Part shown: piece by piece, positions 47,039-58,377 of the stretch
How the letters are laid out: each line of letters starts with the position of its first letter
How positions within the stretch are numbered: the stretch's first letter is position 1
Source of the DNA: Batillaria attramentaria
Lineage: Eukaryota > Mollusca > Gastropoda > Batillariidae
Direction: 5' to 3'
DNA: 64,000 bases
Assembly: GCA_018292915.2 (NCBI GenBank)
Contig: JACVVK020000333.1
Span: 436,001-500,000, forward strand
Notes under the pieces: generated by a model
The model's input: the letters and a program-made list of their open reading frames with translations, nothing else
What the model was told of the DNA's origin: nothing
Database searches by the model: none
Translations under genes and position numbers: made by a program

Positions 47039-47159
47039 AAAAGATTTCGTGAAGGCGAGCCCACTGGGCCGTTTGGCACACACACACACACACACACACA
47101 CACGGACCGGCAGACGACCGGCGGAGGGTTATTACATAGACTCCCTTCCTTACACAAGT

Positions 47160-47211
47160 ACAGCGCCGTAGAGAACCATGCATTTCGTCCCCCTTCTAGT
47201 TTCAGCGCGCG

Positions 47212-47272
<61 letters not shown>

Positions 47273-47790
47273 TATGCTAGCACATACTAGTACTGGACAA
47301 GTGTACACAAGTATGAACTGGACAGACTTGCTTGCAAAACTGTGATGGCTGCCGCACTGTGACATTTTCGGCAAGGGAGGAAACTGCAGATCTGACGAGG
47401 ACAAGCACGTGTTTGGGGGCGGGTCCAGTCGGGGTGTGGTGGGGGGGGGGTAAGTCTTGAAAAGAGGAAGCCGCAAGGGGGGGGGGGGGGGGCTGCAAAA
47501 GCTGAAAAATTCAGCGCCCCCCTCCCCCCCCCCACACACACATACACATTCAGCACAAACGTAAACAATGCACGACTCGATTTTTTTTGCGTACGCTGGC
47601 ACAATCATACTGAACGTACCCAGGTTGACGAAGACAGACTTGCTCGCAAATTGACTGCACATTTTCATGGAAACAGAAACGAAGGAAATAGGGGGGGGGG
47701 GGGCGTCTTGGGGCGGAAAAGATGGGGGTGGGGTGAGATGGATGGTGGGGGGGGGGAGGGGACAGGGTGTCGGGAGCGAGCACGTGCAAT
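47160..47790 (+). repeat. duplicated upstream region of gene 4
   Basis: The shared Sox-family upstream block ('cagcgccgtagag', 'gatggctgccgcac', 'cacgtgtttgggggcgggtc') with several poly-G/poly-C runs. The reading frame that runs from 47,651 into exon 1 is upstream sequence, not protein. Confidence 0.7.
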
Positions 47791-47819
47791 CTTTACTACA
47801 GACACAGACTCGTGCTCGG

Positions 47820-48013
47820 CTTTAACACGTGCGGGAATTGGACATGCGCAGTGCCTTGCGGGCCAGCGTTTGGTCGAGCTAGGCTCCGCCCACCGTCAGT
47901 CAGCTGGCGTTGTAGGGCATAAAAAGGCGAGAGGCGCGGGGTTTGAATCAGAACCTCGCTCTGCCTCGGAACGTTCGCACTCACTCAGGATACGTTACTA
48001 CGACTGCTCCACG
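47820..48013 (+). promoter_or_regulatory. proximal promoter and 5' UTR of Sox-like gene 4
   Basis: The best preserved family promoter: E-box CACGTG (47,825-47,830), reverse CCAAT 'attgg' with NRF1-like 'catgcgcagtgcc' (about 47,836-47,855), GC box 'ggctccgcccacc' (47,882-47,893) and TATA-like 'cataaaaagg' (47,919-47,928) about 85 bp before the ATG. The order is the same in gene 3, with reduced forms in genes 2 and 1. Confidence 0.6.
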
Positions 48014-48553
48014 ATGGACTTCCCCGCTACACCAGACTCCTTCCTATCTGACTGGGATAGAGACTTCACCAACGCGGACTTCGGAGCCCAGAATTCGGAG
48101 CTGCTCAACTCTGGCAGTTTTCTGGAGCAGCACGCTGACATGATCGGCGTGCCACAACCGAATAGCCCCCAGTTAAAGTTCTCCGAAACAGTGTATCACG
48201 ATGCTGACAATCCTGAACACACCCCATCAACTAGCGCAGGCAGCACCCGATCAGGTGGCGCAGGCACTGGGGTAGTCTTCGGATCCATGAACGTCCGTGA
48301 AGACTCTCTCACGCCGTATACAGATGCTACCCAGTGCAAGAAGAAGGCCACTGTGTTGAACCGCGTCAAACGACCCATGAACCCCTTCATGGTTTTTTCA
48401 CAGGGCGAACGACGGATAATCAACGAGCGGACGCCCGGAATGCACAACGCAGAGATTTCCAAGAGGCTGGGGAAGAAGTGGAAAACGCTAACTGCAGAGG
48501 AGAAGCAGCCGTTCGTCGAGGAGTCTGAGAGACTGCGGCGACTTCACATGAAG
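48014..48553 (+). CDS. Sox-like gene 4, exon 1 (N-terminus and most of HMG box)
   Basis: 180 codons from the family ATG ([17 protein letters not shown]). The N-terminal region holds [19 protein letters not shown] just before the HMG box (from about residue 117). In the box the signature is RPMNPFMVF, the FM wedge is intact and the Trp of the Sox signature is replaced by Phe. [16 protein letters not shown] and ERLRRLHMK follow. The donor AAG|GTACAG is at 48,553/48,554. The product should bind the DNA minor groove in the nucleus (family knowledge). The overall box looks closest to Sox groups C and B by eye. This is the only family member here with both exons intact and no transposon in the coding region, so it is the reference copy. 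Confidence 0.9.
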
Positions 48554-49336
48554 GTACAGTGACTGAAATTTTACTTTGCGAACAGTCTCATTCCCGGCCT
48601 GTGTACTGGCGAATTTTGCAAACTGATACTTCATGTTACCCTCTGTTCAAGCGATCATGCAAGCATGTCGTTTGCCCTGCAGTCTCGGTGCACCGTCTCT
48701 GAAAAGTTTTGAACCGTTGAACAGCAAAGCTCTTGGAAGGCACACAGTGTATTCCGTGCACCTTTCCCCATTGAAGTCTAGGGTTTTCTTCCCCTATGTT
48801 GTATTTGACTCCCCCCCCCACCCCCCACCCCCAAGCACCGAGATACACACGTCTGCCTAACCTTGTCAGTGACACTGAACTTTTCCTAGAAATCTTACTC
48901 TGTAGGTCAGTCAGTGCAGCTGTCGTGCCAAAACGAGCGAGTGAAGCATTGTATCGTAACTGTAGATACTGCGTCTGTCACTACTCGATAACTAAAGTGC
49001 AGACGAAGAAAGAAACCCAGGAACGTTGAACAACACTCCGTACTGATGAAGCCTGCTTCGCATTTGAAGTCCGAGACATGCGTCTCTCTTTAATTAGTAA
49101 GATTGTGAAGCAGGATGATAACTTGCTCTATACATTAATTGGGAACTCCCAGAACGCCAGTGCCAGATATCGTCCACGTGTACTGATGTAAATGCATTGC
49201 CCTACTCTCTCTATAGTCTCTCTGCCGCTTCCCTTCTCTCTCCCCCTTCCCTCCCCCTCTCTCGATCAGGCTTCTTAGTCTGTTCCACATACATCACGGA
49301 GCTCTTATCGTTTTCTTCTCTTTTTTTTATGTTTAG
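48554..49336 (+). other. intron of Sox-like gene 4
   Basis: A 783-bp phase-0 intron in the HMG box, GTACAG...TTTAG, with a CT-rich tract (about 49,206-49,262). Same length class as gene 3. Confidence 0.85.
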
Positions 49337-49933
49337 GAATTCCCGGACTACAAGTACCAGCCCAGCAAAAGGACGAACAAAGCAGCAAAGCCAGTGAGAA
49401 CGGACAGCGGGCGAGTGTCCAAGCCTGCCCCTAAAGCCAGCCGAAAGGGAAAGAACTCGTCACGTGGCCAGTCGGCCACGCCTCCCGAGGACATGCTGCG
49501 CGCTGGCACCCCGCCCCAGTCTATCGTCTACCCCGTCGTCACTGTCGTTCAAACCGCCTTGGCTCCAACGGTCTCACAATCCGCCTTGCTTCCCACAGTC
49601 GCTCAACCCGCCGTCCTCCAAACGGCCGCGTCATCAGCTGGCTTCGGGTTCCACCCCATGCCGAGTGACCTGGATGACATTAAAGTGGGTGATCTGCTTG
49701 ATTTCAACATGAACCCGCTGGATCTCCCAGAGAATCCTCCCGAGGATCTGTTCGCTACACCACCAGCAACGTCTCCCTTCGAAACTGACTTTCCTGTTCA
49801 GTGCGAGGACATGCTGTCTAGTACTGGCAATCGATTCTATATGGACACTAAAATCTTCCCGCAGACAAACACGCGATCGCAAGAGATTACAACGTCTGAA
49901 GACCAAGTGTTGACGAGTGGACCATTTTTTTAG
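49337..49933 (+). CDS. Sox-like gene 4, exon 2 (end of HMG box, C-terminal region)
   Basis: 198 residues plus stop; the whole protein is about 378 residues. It starts EFPDYKYQPSKRTN, then TDSGRVSKPAPKASRKGKNS with SRGQS, a Val/Pro/Gln-rich middle (PEDMLRAGTPPQSIVYPVV, TVSQSALLPTVAQPAVLQ) and an acidic part with DLDDIKVGDLLDF and NPLDLPENPPEDLF. The end is MDTKIFPQTNTRSQEITTSE to SGPFF. The acidic/Pro-rich part is a plausible transactivation region. The last about 25 codons match sequence that lies 0.7-1 kb downstream of the stops of genes 1 and 2, so this tail seems to have been added by a deletion. AATAAA lies at 49,960-49,965. Confidence 0.9.
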   Translation, partial: EFPDYKYQPSKRTNKAAKPVRTDSGRVSKPAPKASRKGKNSSRGQSATPPEDMLRAGTPPQSIVYPVVTVVQTALAPTVSQSALLPTVAQPAVLQTAASSAGFGFHPMPSDLDDIKVGDLLDFNMNPLDLPENPPEDLFATPPATSPFETDFPVQCEDMLSSTGNRFYMDTKIFPQTNTRSQEITTSEDQVLTSGPFF

Positions 49934-49968
49934 AAATTATTTTTACCGCAATATACCGCAATAAAGAG

Positions 49969-50003
<35 letters not shown>

Positions 50004-50287
50004 ACCTGTTGTGTGCATATCATATACACAGACGTGAGATGTTGTGTTTGTTATGAATTTAAGTTCTCCAGAGGTTGTAATCTTTTGCGATCGCGTCTTT
50101 TTTTTTTAAATTCCCGACTTCACAGCCTTTTTCCGCTCGCTCAAACTGTAGCCGAGACGCTAACCTATCCATTGTCCAATTTTTATTTATTTTTATTTTT
50201 TATTTATTTATTTATTTATTTATTTATTTTTTGTATTTTTTTTTTTTTGGGGGGGGGGGGGGGGGGGTCAAGACTGTTAAAAAAAAA
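49934..50287 (+). other. 3' UTR/flank of gene 4
   Basis: AATAAA (49,960-49,965), an AG tract (49,979-50,003), AT-rich TTTA repeats (about 50,185-50,230) and a poly-G run. No gene. Confidence 0.7.
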
Positions 50288-50784
50288 GTAGTAGAAGTCT
50301 CGGTGTTCGGTAGATTGCTATATTGCATCTAGTTATATTGTGATGTATGTTTTCCAGAAGTGTGATATAGATCAGTTGTTACTGTTGTATGAGTTGTCAA
50401 CTGAAGCCAGAATTTGATGGAAAAACAATTGTGATATGATTATGGGCAGAGCTAGAAAGGAAAGAGTTGATACCGGTACGCTGGGTCTCTCGTTGTGCAA
50501 AATGGAGCAGCTAACACATGACGTGTACACATAGTGCGAGAGGTGAAAGATGACATTTTATTCAACGAAGAGAGAGAGAGAGGTGATAATATACAGAGTA
50601 ATTATTATATTGTTGGAGAGCAAAACTGGAAGGCAAACCAGGCTATTTGCATCAAAAGATTTTTTATATACCGTATATTTTTCCAAAGGACTCGCATTCC
50701 AAATATGTGGTTGTCTTTTTTGTAATAAAATGTTGAAAACACATTCACTGCCGTCGTCATGCTTTTGCTTTACAAGTACAATGT
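50288..50784 (+). repeat. dispersed repeat 'D', copy 6
   Basis: Standard landmarks with a short GA tract (50,571-50,582). It leads into ~300-bp repeat units. Confidence 0.75.
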
Positions 50785-51272
50785 GTGTGTGTGTGTGTCC
50801 AAGCCTGTTTCTCCGAAAAAAAAAAACTCAACCGAATGGATTCAAATTGGGGGTCTAAATATATTCAAATTTGTTATTAGAGGAATCGAGCGTTTGGCGA
50901 TTGCTAAGTGATTTGGGAGTTATCACCCGTTTGAGAAAAGTTGGATAGTCTGGCGTTTATAGGCGTAATATTTATTTAAATCACTCCCGTTTTTTTTTGT
51001 TTTTTTTTTTAGGGGGGGGGGGGGGGGGTAGATGGCTTGAACACTTATTCTGAACATTGACATACTGGATGTAGTCGCTCTTATAGTTTTCATGTCACAG
51101 TAAATCGTAGCTCAGTTTACACCGCAGGTGAACCCAGTTCAGATGCCTGTGTCTCCGAAAATACTCAACTGATCAATTTCAAGTTTGGGTTTTCTTTATG
51201 ATTCAAGATCTTTAAATAGAGGGCCAGATCCAGGTACGATTGCTCACATGATTTTCGAGTTATTGCCCTTTT

Positions 51273-52777
51273 GATTTAAACGTGGTCTTTATTTCACTGA
51301 CAGTCACACAAACACGTATTTACTGAGGCGGTTGCCGGCAAGAGGCCAGGGGCCTATGTGCAGCCTCCGCCTGTAGGCATTTACAACGCGAGTAGTACAT
51401 GTACGGCGATACTGTCACAGCGTGATAATAATAATATCAGTGAAAACACAGGAGAGGGGAGGAGGGAGAGTAAGAAGAGGAGAAAGTGAGAAGGAGAGAG
51501 GGGGGGTGGGAAAGCAAGGACGGGGGAGGGGGAATTGGTTCGGTTGGCGCAGCTGACAGACTGCCCGCGGCACAGTAAGTGCTTAAACTACTCAAGTATG
51601 GTAAAGCGCTGGCTTTGTATTATAAACTCATGTACAGATTTGAAGATTGTGAGATTTTCTTGACTAGTTAAGTTTACATCACCATGTAGTAGGATATCTA
51701 TTTTCCTGTGTTTGTATGGAATATTACAGATTGTTGTAGAGCGGATGTCTATAGTGTGGACAGTGCAGTAAGTAGTGTTGTGGGCTTTGGTTTAAACAAG
51801 TTTATTGGAATACGGTTTGTTCAAAGTAAATAAACAATTTCTAGCTACAAGCTAGGCTTATAATAATGCTCAGAGGTCAGCAAACAAGTGCATGTTAACG
51901 GTATTGCAATGGCGGTAATTATAGTAAATTAGAGCTGAGAGAGAGAGAGAGAGAGGGGGGGGGGTCTAAGTGTACATAAAAAAAAAACTCCGCTGGGCTG
52001 CGCTAGGCTCTGTCAAGGAAGTAACGTATAACTAAAACCTAAACCTTGTGGGCTTTCGATATCATTTCCGCATGTGCACTGTGGATTATCTGAAAGATGT
52101 CTGTTAGTTAAATGGTGACGTACATCATTTTAAGGACATTGTTTACGTCTGTTGTTGTAAGAGTTATTTCTGTAATTTCGTCTACATTTTGTTGTAGGTC
52201 AGGTATGTTATCATCACTGTTGTCTAATGTTGACTGTTCCACAAAAAAACCTCATGAAAGATATTTGCTTTATCTGTATTTGAGTAATATGCTCAAGTTT
52301 TCCATGGAGTACTAATGGTGGAATGTCTGTTGTGTGACCTTTTGTACTAAGAAACGATTTAACTATTTTCCACCAATCTTTATTGCTAAAATTCTTATTG
52401 TCGGATGCTTTTTTGTCTAGTTCTGCTAGATATTCGGTTTTCCTGTTCCGGATGGCTGAGATAACTTGATTCCTGACCAGGCGGAAGCGTTCCCACAAGT
52501 GTTCGGTGTTTCCTTGTTTTGTTTTCCGGTATATACGATTTCTGCGCTTTATCAAAACTTTGATTTCATTGTTCATCCATTCAGAGTCTTTAGGTCGAAT
52601 TGTTACTGTTTTAACAGGCATACATTTTTGTGCAGAGGATAGAGGTCGGTCAGTAAAGGTTGCAACAGCTTCGTCAAGATCAACTTACGTTACAATTGAG
52701 TTCCAGTCTACACTTGACAATTCAGCACACAAGTGGTCGTTATTTAGTTGTTTTTTTTTTTTTATATATTCTATCTA
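51273..52777 (-). mobile_element. LINE with 13-bp target duplication
   Basis: It is flanked by TTATTGCCCTTTT (51,260-51,272 and 52,778-52,790); the empty site is at about 40,988-41,000. On minus, 52,621-52,214 encodes EWMNNEIKVLIKRRNRIYRK, LWERFRLVRNQVISAIRNRK and WWKIVKSFLS, the region between endonuclease and reverse transcriptase of CR1/L2/Jockey-type ORF2. The reverse transcriptase itself is absent, so it is internally deleted. 51,780-51,945 also occurs in gene 2's intron. Confidence 0.85.
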
Positions 52778-53289
52778 TTATTGCCCTTTTCGGAAAAAAG
52801 TTGGCTTTGGGGCTTTTAAAGGCGTAGTATTTATTTCAATCAATCCATTTTTCAGAAGTAGATAGCATGAATACGGACTCTAAACAGAGTGAATTTTAGA
52901 GGTAGTCGCTTTTCTACTTCTGACACAAACCGTATCTCATGAAAGCGCGATTCACTATGACTGACATGCTACAATTCACATACCTGTATTCCCTCTACAG
53001 GAATACGTTTGTAAACAACAACAACAACAACCACAGCAGCAAATGGTTTTGACTTTCACATTGTTTATATCAAAAGACCACGGATATGGAGTGAGTGAGT
53101 GAGTGGGACGCCGTGCAAGCAACAAAAACGATCATACTGCCAGGTCCTTTAAAACATAAGATATGCCCAGCTTGAAATATGATAGAAGTATATACACGTA
53201 GTACAAATTTGTTTGGCTTACATTAGATGATTACATTCAAAATTAAAAACAACAACGCATGTGTGTGCGCGTGCGTGCGTGCGTGCGTG

Positions 53290-53290
53290 C

Positions 53291-53357
<67 letters not shown>
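53290..53357. repeat. (GT)n microsatellite
   Basis: Corresponds to the shorter GT tract at about 41,490-41,521 in X1. Confidence 0.95.
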
Positions 53358-53360
<3 letters not shown>

Positions 53361-55188
53361 GGAGTGTTTCTCCGAAAGGTCAGAGTGAAGACTTGCTGTG
53401 GCCCTTAATAGCGACAGCGTCACGCTATGGCTCAATCGTCGATAACTGATTAGCTAATCAGCAATCATTCTCATGACACCCCGAAAGGCGTCAGTAGGCG
53501 GTGCCACACGTGCCTATGTTTCACATTATGTTGGTAATTAACTTATGGTGATCTCATATTGACCTACATATACCACAAACACATGTTCTGTTTTAGTATT
53601 TCAGTTTTTTGTTAAATTTGAAATCGTCCTGGCAGCAATTGGACGTACCGCTACCATGAAAATAAAGGGCACGATCGGTGTGCTGTGGCGATGAAGCATC
53701 TCTTGTCATGTAGAAAATGACCCTGACCTTACGCTCATGGAAGCAACTGTTGTCTTTGGCACTTCGGTTTCTTAAGTGCGAAGTTTGGCTCAAACCGGTT
53801 CTGTACATTTTGTACACATTGCTGCAGCACAAAATAAACAGTTGAACACGGTCTATGAATGGACTGAAGCCATCCTCACCATTGTTGTTTGTAAACTTTG
53901 TTTTATCGAATTCTTTCACTGAGAAAAATTTATACATGTACAGATATATTTATCAGATATCGACGTCTGTCTAGTCCACCCATTTCAAATACAGCACCAA
54001 TATTTTAAATGGCAACAGTAATGGCCGTGGCTTGCTAAGAAGCATCCTTCTGATTGGGGTGAAATCTTTGTATGGGTGGGTGGGTTTGTATGTCAGCAAT
54101 GAGTACCTTGTCTAATACATGTAGTTACAGAATTTAGAACAGAGTCAGCGCATGGTTGTACCCGCGGACACGCATATTGTGTGCATGCCGTAAATAGGGA
54201 AACTAGCGAAAATGGCAAGATAAACAGTCGGTTTTGACGGTGACGGGGACGGCGGAAACATTCCCGGAGACCACCACGGCATCAGGTGCCTGTGCTCTAC
54301 TGTTCACTGTTATACAAAGTAAGCATCAAATTAGATTTGGGCTGGCAGGAGTATACAACAGAGAGACACTCCGTTCAGGGGTTAAAAATCAAAAGATCAG
54401 TTGGAACGTTTTCGAGACATGTTTCAGGTGTTTATGCTTGGTTAGAACACTATTTTTTTATCATTTTTTTTTTTTTTTTAGAACCAAGATCCTTACGTGT
54501 TGTCCATACATAAACTTCGAACAGACAAGCACCTGTTTCTTCACATCATCGCTGATCAACTATACTATACTATACCATACTATACTATACTATACTATAC
54601 TATACTATACTATACTATACTATACTATACTATGTGTTCAGGTGTAAGACCCTAAATTATGACAATGTATGCATTGTATTGTCCTGTATATCTCAAATGT
54701 GTTTATCAAAATAAAATAAAATAAAATAAAATAAAATAAAATAAACGATTCTTCATAATCAGAATCCCCGCTGAAAACTGACGTGTTTTTCATGCCATCT
54801 ACATGTTCATCCAAACTATTGGAGTATGACACAAATGTATGCAATAAACCATTAACACCCAAAGAAGGTGTTGGCATGCGAGGCGTGCTGATGAAAATAT
54901 GTGTAAGCTGAAAATGGAAACCATCCAATTATCCGGCCTTCATTTGTCTTCCAACCCTGAGCACGCAGAATGATGTGGAGTGACTTGTTGAAAATATGTA
55001 GGGGTTGTGATGCAAACTGGCAACTGTCGCGCCATGAGAAACACCTAGCCTTAGGGGTGAGAAAAGTAAAGCCGACACTCTCGAAAGACGAGTTACAAAT
55101 CCTTGACACCTGTGGGACATCGTGGTCATAATGATGCAACACTTGTCGCGCCGTGAGAGTCATCGGGGGATGGGAAACGATAAGCCGG

Positions 55189-55911
55189 TGTAACAGGCCA
55201 GAATCTACCCCTGGCCCCGAATCTACCCGGGTAGAAACTGAACTAGGCCAGTTTAAACCCGGGTAGTTTCTGGCCTAGGCCAGTTTCTACCCCCCTGGCC
55301 CCGAATCTACCCCCCCCCCCCCCTTGGTCTGAGCTGAATTCGAATTCGTTGTACTGAGCTAAATTCACAATTTCACTACACCAGTTGCTACAGTGACTAC
55401 TACTGAGTCGAACTGGTTGTACTGAGCGCACGCACAAACCCTGGGGCATAGATTGGGAAAGGTTTCAAGTAGTTTGTCATTCTGAATCACTGCAATCATG
55501 GACGACCAGAAGTACAGAGAAGTTGTGCACTTTCTTTCCTCGGCCGAAAAGAAATATCCAGCGTATATCTACAGTATGTCGGACGAAAGGAAACCCACTG
55601 TCGCAAAGTCTAACTTCCGACAATTTGCGGCCAGCTACAAACTGAAGTCGGCGGTGCTGGTGCACAGCAAAACCGAAAAAGAGGTGACACAAAAAAGCCG
55701 TGTCAATGCCATTCTTCAGGCGTGTCATGACAATCTAACAACAGGCGGCCACTTTGGTCGTGATATGACCATGGCGAATATTTATCGTCTCGGTGCAGTT
55801 AACATGTGCTTTCATCCGCAACTCAAGTTACTCATTTTTTTATGCAGATTGCTCTGATGTTATAATGTTTGCATTAAAATTAATTTTAATTAACATCTCT
55901 ATCTATCTCAG

Positions 55912-55977
<66 letters not shown>

Positions 55978-56311
55978 ACGCGTACAGTAACACATAATTT
56001 TGACAAAGTAAATATTCACTTACATGCTCTTGTACTAGCATGAACAAAACTTACATGAACCATTTTTGGAGACAGTACTATTATTTCAAAGTGTTATTTC
56101 ATTCGGGGCCAGGGGGAGAGAAACTGGCCTAGAACAGCAGGGGGTAGATTCTGGGCCAGGAGGGCGGGGGGGGGGGGGGGTAGGAACTGGCCCAGGCCAG
56201 TTTAATCCCGGTGTAGCTTCTGGCCTAGTCCAGTTTCTACCCGGGTAGATTTGGGCCTAGGCCAGTTCCTGCGGGGTAGATTCTGGACGGGGTAGATTTT
56301 GGCCTGGTACA
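55189..56311 (+). mobile_element. Ginger1-type DNA transposon with a transposase fragment
   Basis: TGTAACAGGCC...GGCCTGGTACA ends, CCGG on both sides (55,185-55,188 and 56,312-56,315). A single CCGG lies at the empty sites 43,334-43,337 and about 61,575. Long terminal inverted repeats are similar to 12,840-14,142. A GT tract lies at 55,913-55,979. The 3' part after 55,796 is shared with 13,600-14,140. Confidence 0.9.
55498..55800 (+). pseudogene. Ginger1 transposase, N-terminal fragment (integrase-like)
   Basis: About 100 codons from ATG: MDDQKYREVV, KKYPAYIYS, KSNFRQFAASYKLK, then RVNAILQACHDNLTTGGHFG and RDMT. The 'HD...GGHFGRD' text matches the first half of the zinc-binding (HHCC) domain of Gypsy-type integrases, which Ginger1 transposases share. 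The 'YPAY' stretch sits where a YPYY motif is described. The frame leaves transposase sequence at about 55,796, where an internal deletion joins it to the 3' part. The second half of the zinc domain and the DDE core are gone, so it cannot be active. Confidence 0.8.
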
Positions 56312-56465
56312 CCGGCACCTTCCAATGACGACTTAAAACTGGCCCCTTCGGTATCCCTCTACAGCCTAGACGTGCCCTGAGCTACTGAGCTGAGTTAAAC
56401 AATAGTTAGCGTCGCCTCATGTAGTGTAAGACTTCAACACCTTCATCCAATCTCATTAGTCAAAT

Positions 56466-56555
56466 CGAGTCAAGTAAAGTCAGGTCAGGTTTATTTGTGC
56501 CAGACTAGAGAAAATCGCTTTGCAACACGCGTAGAACATACACATAAAAACGTAA

Positions 56556-56586
<31 letters not shown>

Positions 56587-56805
56587 CACAAACATGCAAA
56601 TAATACAATCATAATCACCGTATAAGAATGTATCCAGTCACGTTAAGATAGTTATTTGTGGTTTAAATTGCGTTAAACTAACCTTAACTTAAGTAAGAAT
56701 TACCGCTAATCACATAGCTAAAACCAATATATAAACATAATATAAATAAAAAATATCACTCCATTCCCATTCCTATCACCCCTCCCACTGACGGACACAC
56801 ACACT

Positions 56806-56868
<63 letters not shown>

Positions 56869-57072
56869 GAATTGTTTGTATGGAGACAGGAGTGTCTCCG
56901 AGTAGTAATAATCTTTTTTTTCTGAAAGGAAATTGATTCGAAGCCATCCTGGAGTGAAAATTCTATTGGTTAGTGATAATTGGGGAGAGAAAATGAGAGG
57001 GGTGGGGTGGGGATGGGGGGGGATCCTCATGAATATTTACATATTTACAATAATCAATATGCACATCTTACG

Positions 57073-57129
<57 letters not shown>

Positions 57130-57253
57130 GCGCGCGGGCGCACGCAGAACACAACCTTCTGGTCATCGCTTCCGAGATCTGTAAAACTCGCTGCAACAAA
57201 TCAATTGTTAAGTAAACGGATTGCATTTTGCACAAAGCTGTTAAATTTGTTCT
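56466..57253 (-). mobile_element. insertion of unknown type in X2
   Basis: Absent from X1 (43,480). It is flanked by a degenerate repeat TTAG(T/C)CAAAT. The left end has 'gtcaagtaaagtcaggtcag' and a CAA repeat (56,547-56,586). It contains AC tracts (56,805-56,865 and 57,070-57,127). Orientation is a guess from the A/CAA-rich left end. Confidence 0.5.
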
Positions 57254-58002
57254 TAGCCAAATGACAAACACGGCTTAACGAAGCACGCCCAATAGTTTCG
57301 GTTGCTGAGTCAGGGATTTTCGCAGGTCATCACCTGTTTAGCATGGGGCGAATGACGCAAGGAACAGAACACGTGCTGCTGTCGGCAAAAGATAAGAGGA
57401 TCAGGTAGGTGTGAGGTTGTTTTCAGCCAATTGTGCCATAGTGGAAGACAACAATGACCCTTTTAGCACCAACACAGTCTCTACCCTGTAGCCAAGGGGC
57501 ACAGTCTGTGAAGTCAGTAGCTGACCATTGATGCAGCTATTGCAAAGATGAGAAGGGAGGTGGAGGGGGGCGGGGGGGCATGGGAGGGTAGGGTGGCGAG
57601 GGACAAGTATGCATAAAATTATGGTTATAGTGGAAATATCTTTGCTGGTTTTGATAATTATCACAATAGTTTATTAACTCACGTGTCAGTTTTAAAGAGA
57701 GACAGCGGATGGTGGAGATTGGAAACCCCAGCACATACTCTTCCGTGATAAACTACTTTCTTGAGTCCACCCCCAAAGTGTCATCGTGTTTTTCTAGTGG
57801 CTATTTATATCGTTTTATTTAGCTGCTTTGATTCAGTGTTAATGGAGTTCATTTTTCCAGATTTGCAATTTTTTTGATAAAATTCCCTCCCCCGTTCGTG
57901 TGATGTCTCAACATAGCTCCATGTAAAACCAGTCGTTATTGTGAAATGTCAACAACGTACTCCCTACTATCCATTTGTTCACTCTGTGTAGGTCCCTCCC
58001 TC

Positions 58003-58043
<41 letters not shown>

Positions 58044-58080
58044 TTGTACTTTTGACGGCATGACAACAGTGAATTTGTTT

Positions 58081-58376
58081 TCTGGATGACATTAAACTGG
58101 GTGATCTAGTTGGTTTCAGCGAAGTCTGCAACATGAACGCGCTGGATCTCCCAGAGGATCCTCCCGAGGATCTGTTCGATAACACCACTAGCAACGTCTA
58201 CCTTCGAAACTGACTTTCCTCTTCAGTGCGAGGACACGCTGTCTAGTACTGACAGTCGATTCTTGATGGACACGAAAATCTTCCCGCAGACAAACACGCG
58301 ATCGCAAGAGATTACAACGTCTGGAGACCAAATGTTGACGAGTGGACCATTTTTTAGAAATTATTTTTACCGCAAT
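58081..58376 (+). pseudogene. Sox-like exon 2 fragment (fifth copy)
   Basis: In frame it reads LDDIKLGDLVGFSEVCN, NALDLPEDPPEDLFDNTTSN and VYLRN, stop at 58,211-58,213. This is closest to gene 2's end. The homology continues through the 3' region (MDTKIFPQTNTRSQ-type sequence in another frame) to 58,376. There a pogo-like transposon begins. The left edge joins abruptly to X-block sequence. No exon 1 is nearby. Confidence 0.85.
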
Positions 58377-58377
58377 A

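Larger units (their letters stand above)
47115..51215 (+). repeat. right arm of the ~4.1-kb inverted duplication (gene 4 arm)
   Basis: The counterpart of 31,225-35,280. It carries gene 4 with promoter, repeat D copy 6 (50,288-50,784) and ~300-bp repeat units. The AC tract at 47,217-47,271 corresponds to the GT/GC tract at 35,099-35,175. Confidence 0.85.
50798..58080 (+). repeat. duplicated block 'X2', direct copy of 40,500-44,420
   Basis: See X1. This copy has gained a LINE (51,273-52,777), a Ginger1-type element (55,189-56,311) and an insert at about 56,466-57,253. It also carries TATAC (54,555-54,630) and AAAAT (54,708-54,745) pentanucleotide repeats where X1 has shorter or diverged versions. 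Confidence 0.85.

Noticed and set aside
47651..48013. N-terminal extension of gene 4 exon 1 by 121 codons
   Set aside because: The stretch contains the promoter elements and poly-G runs, and is not conserved in frame in genes 2 and 3.
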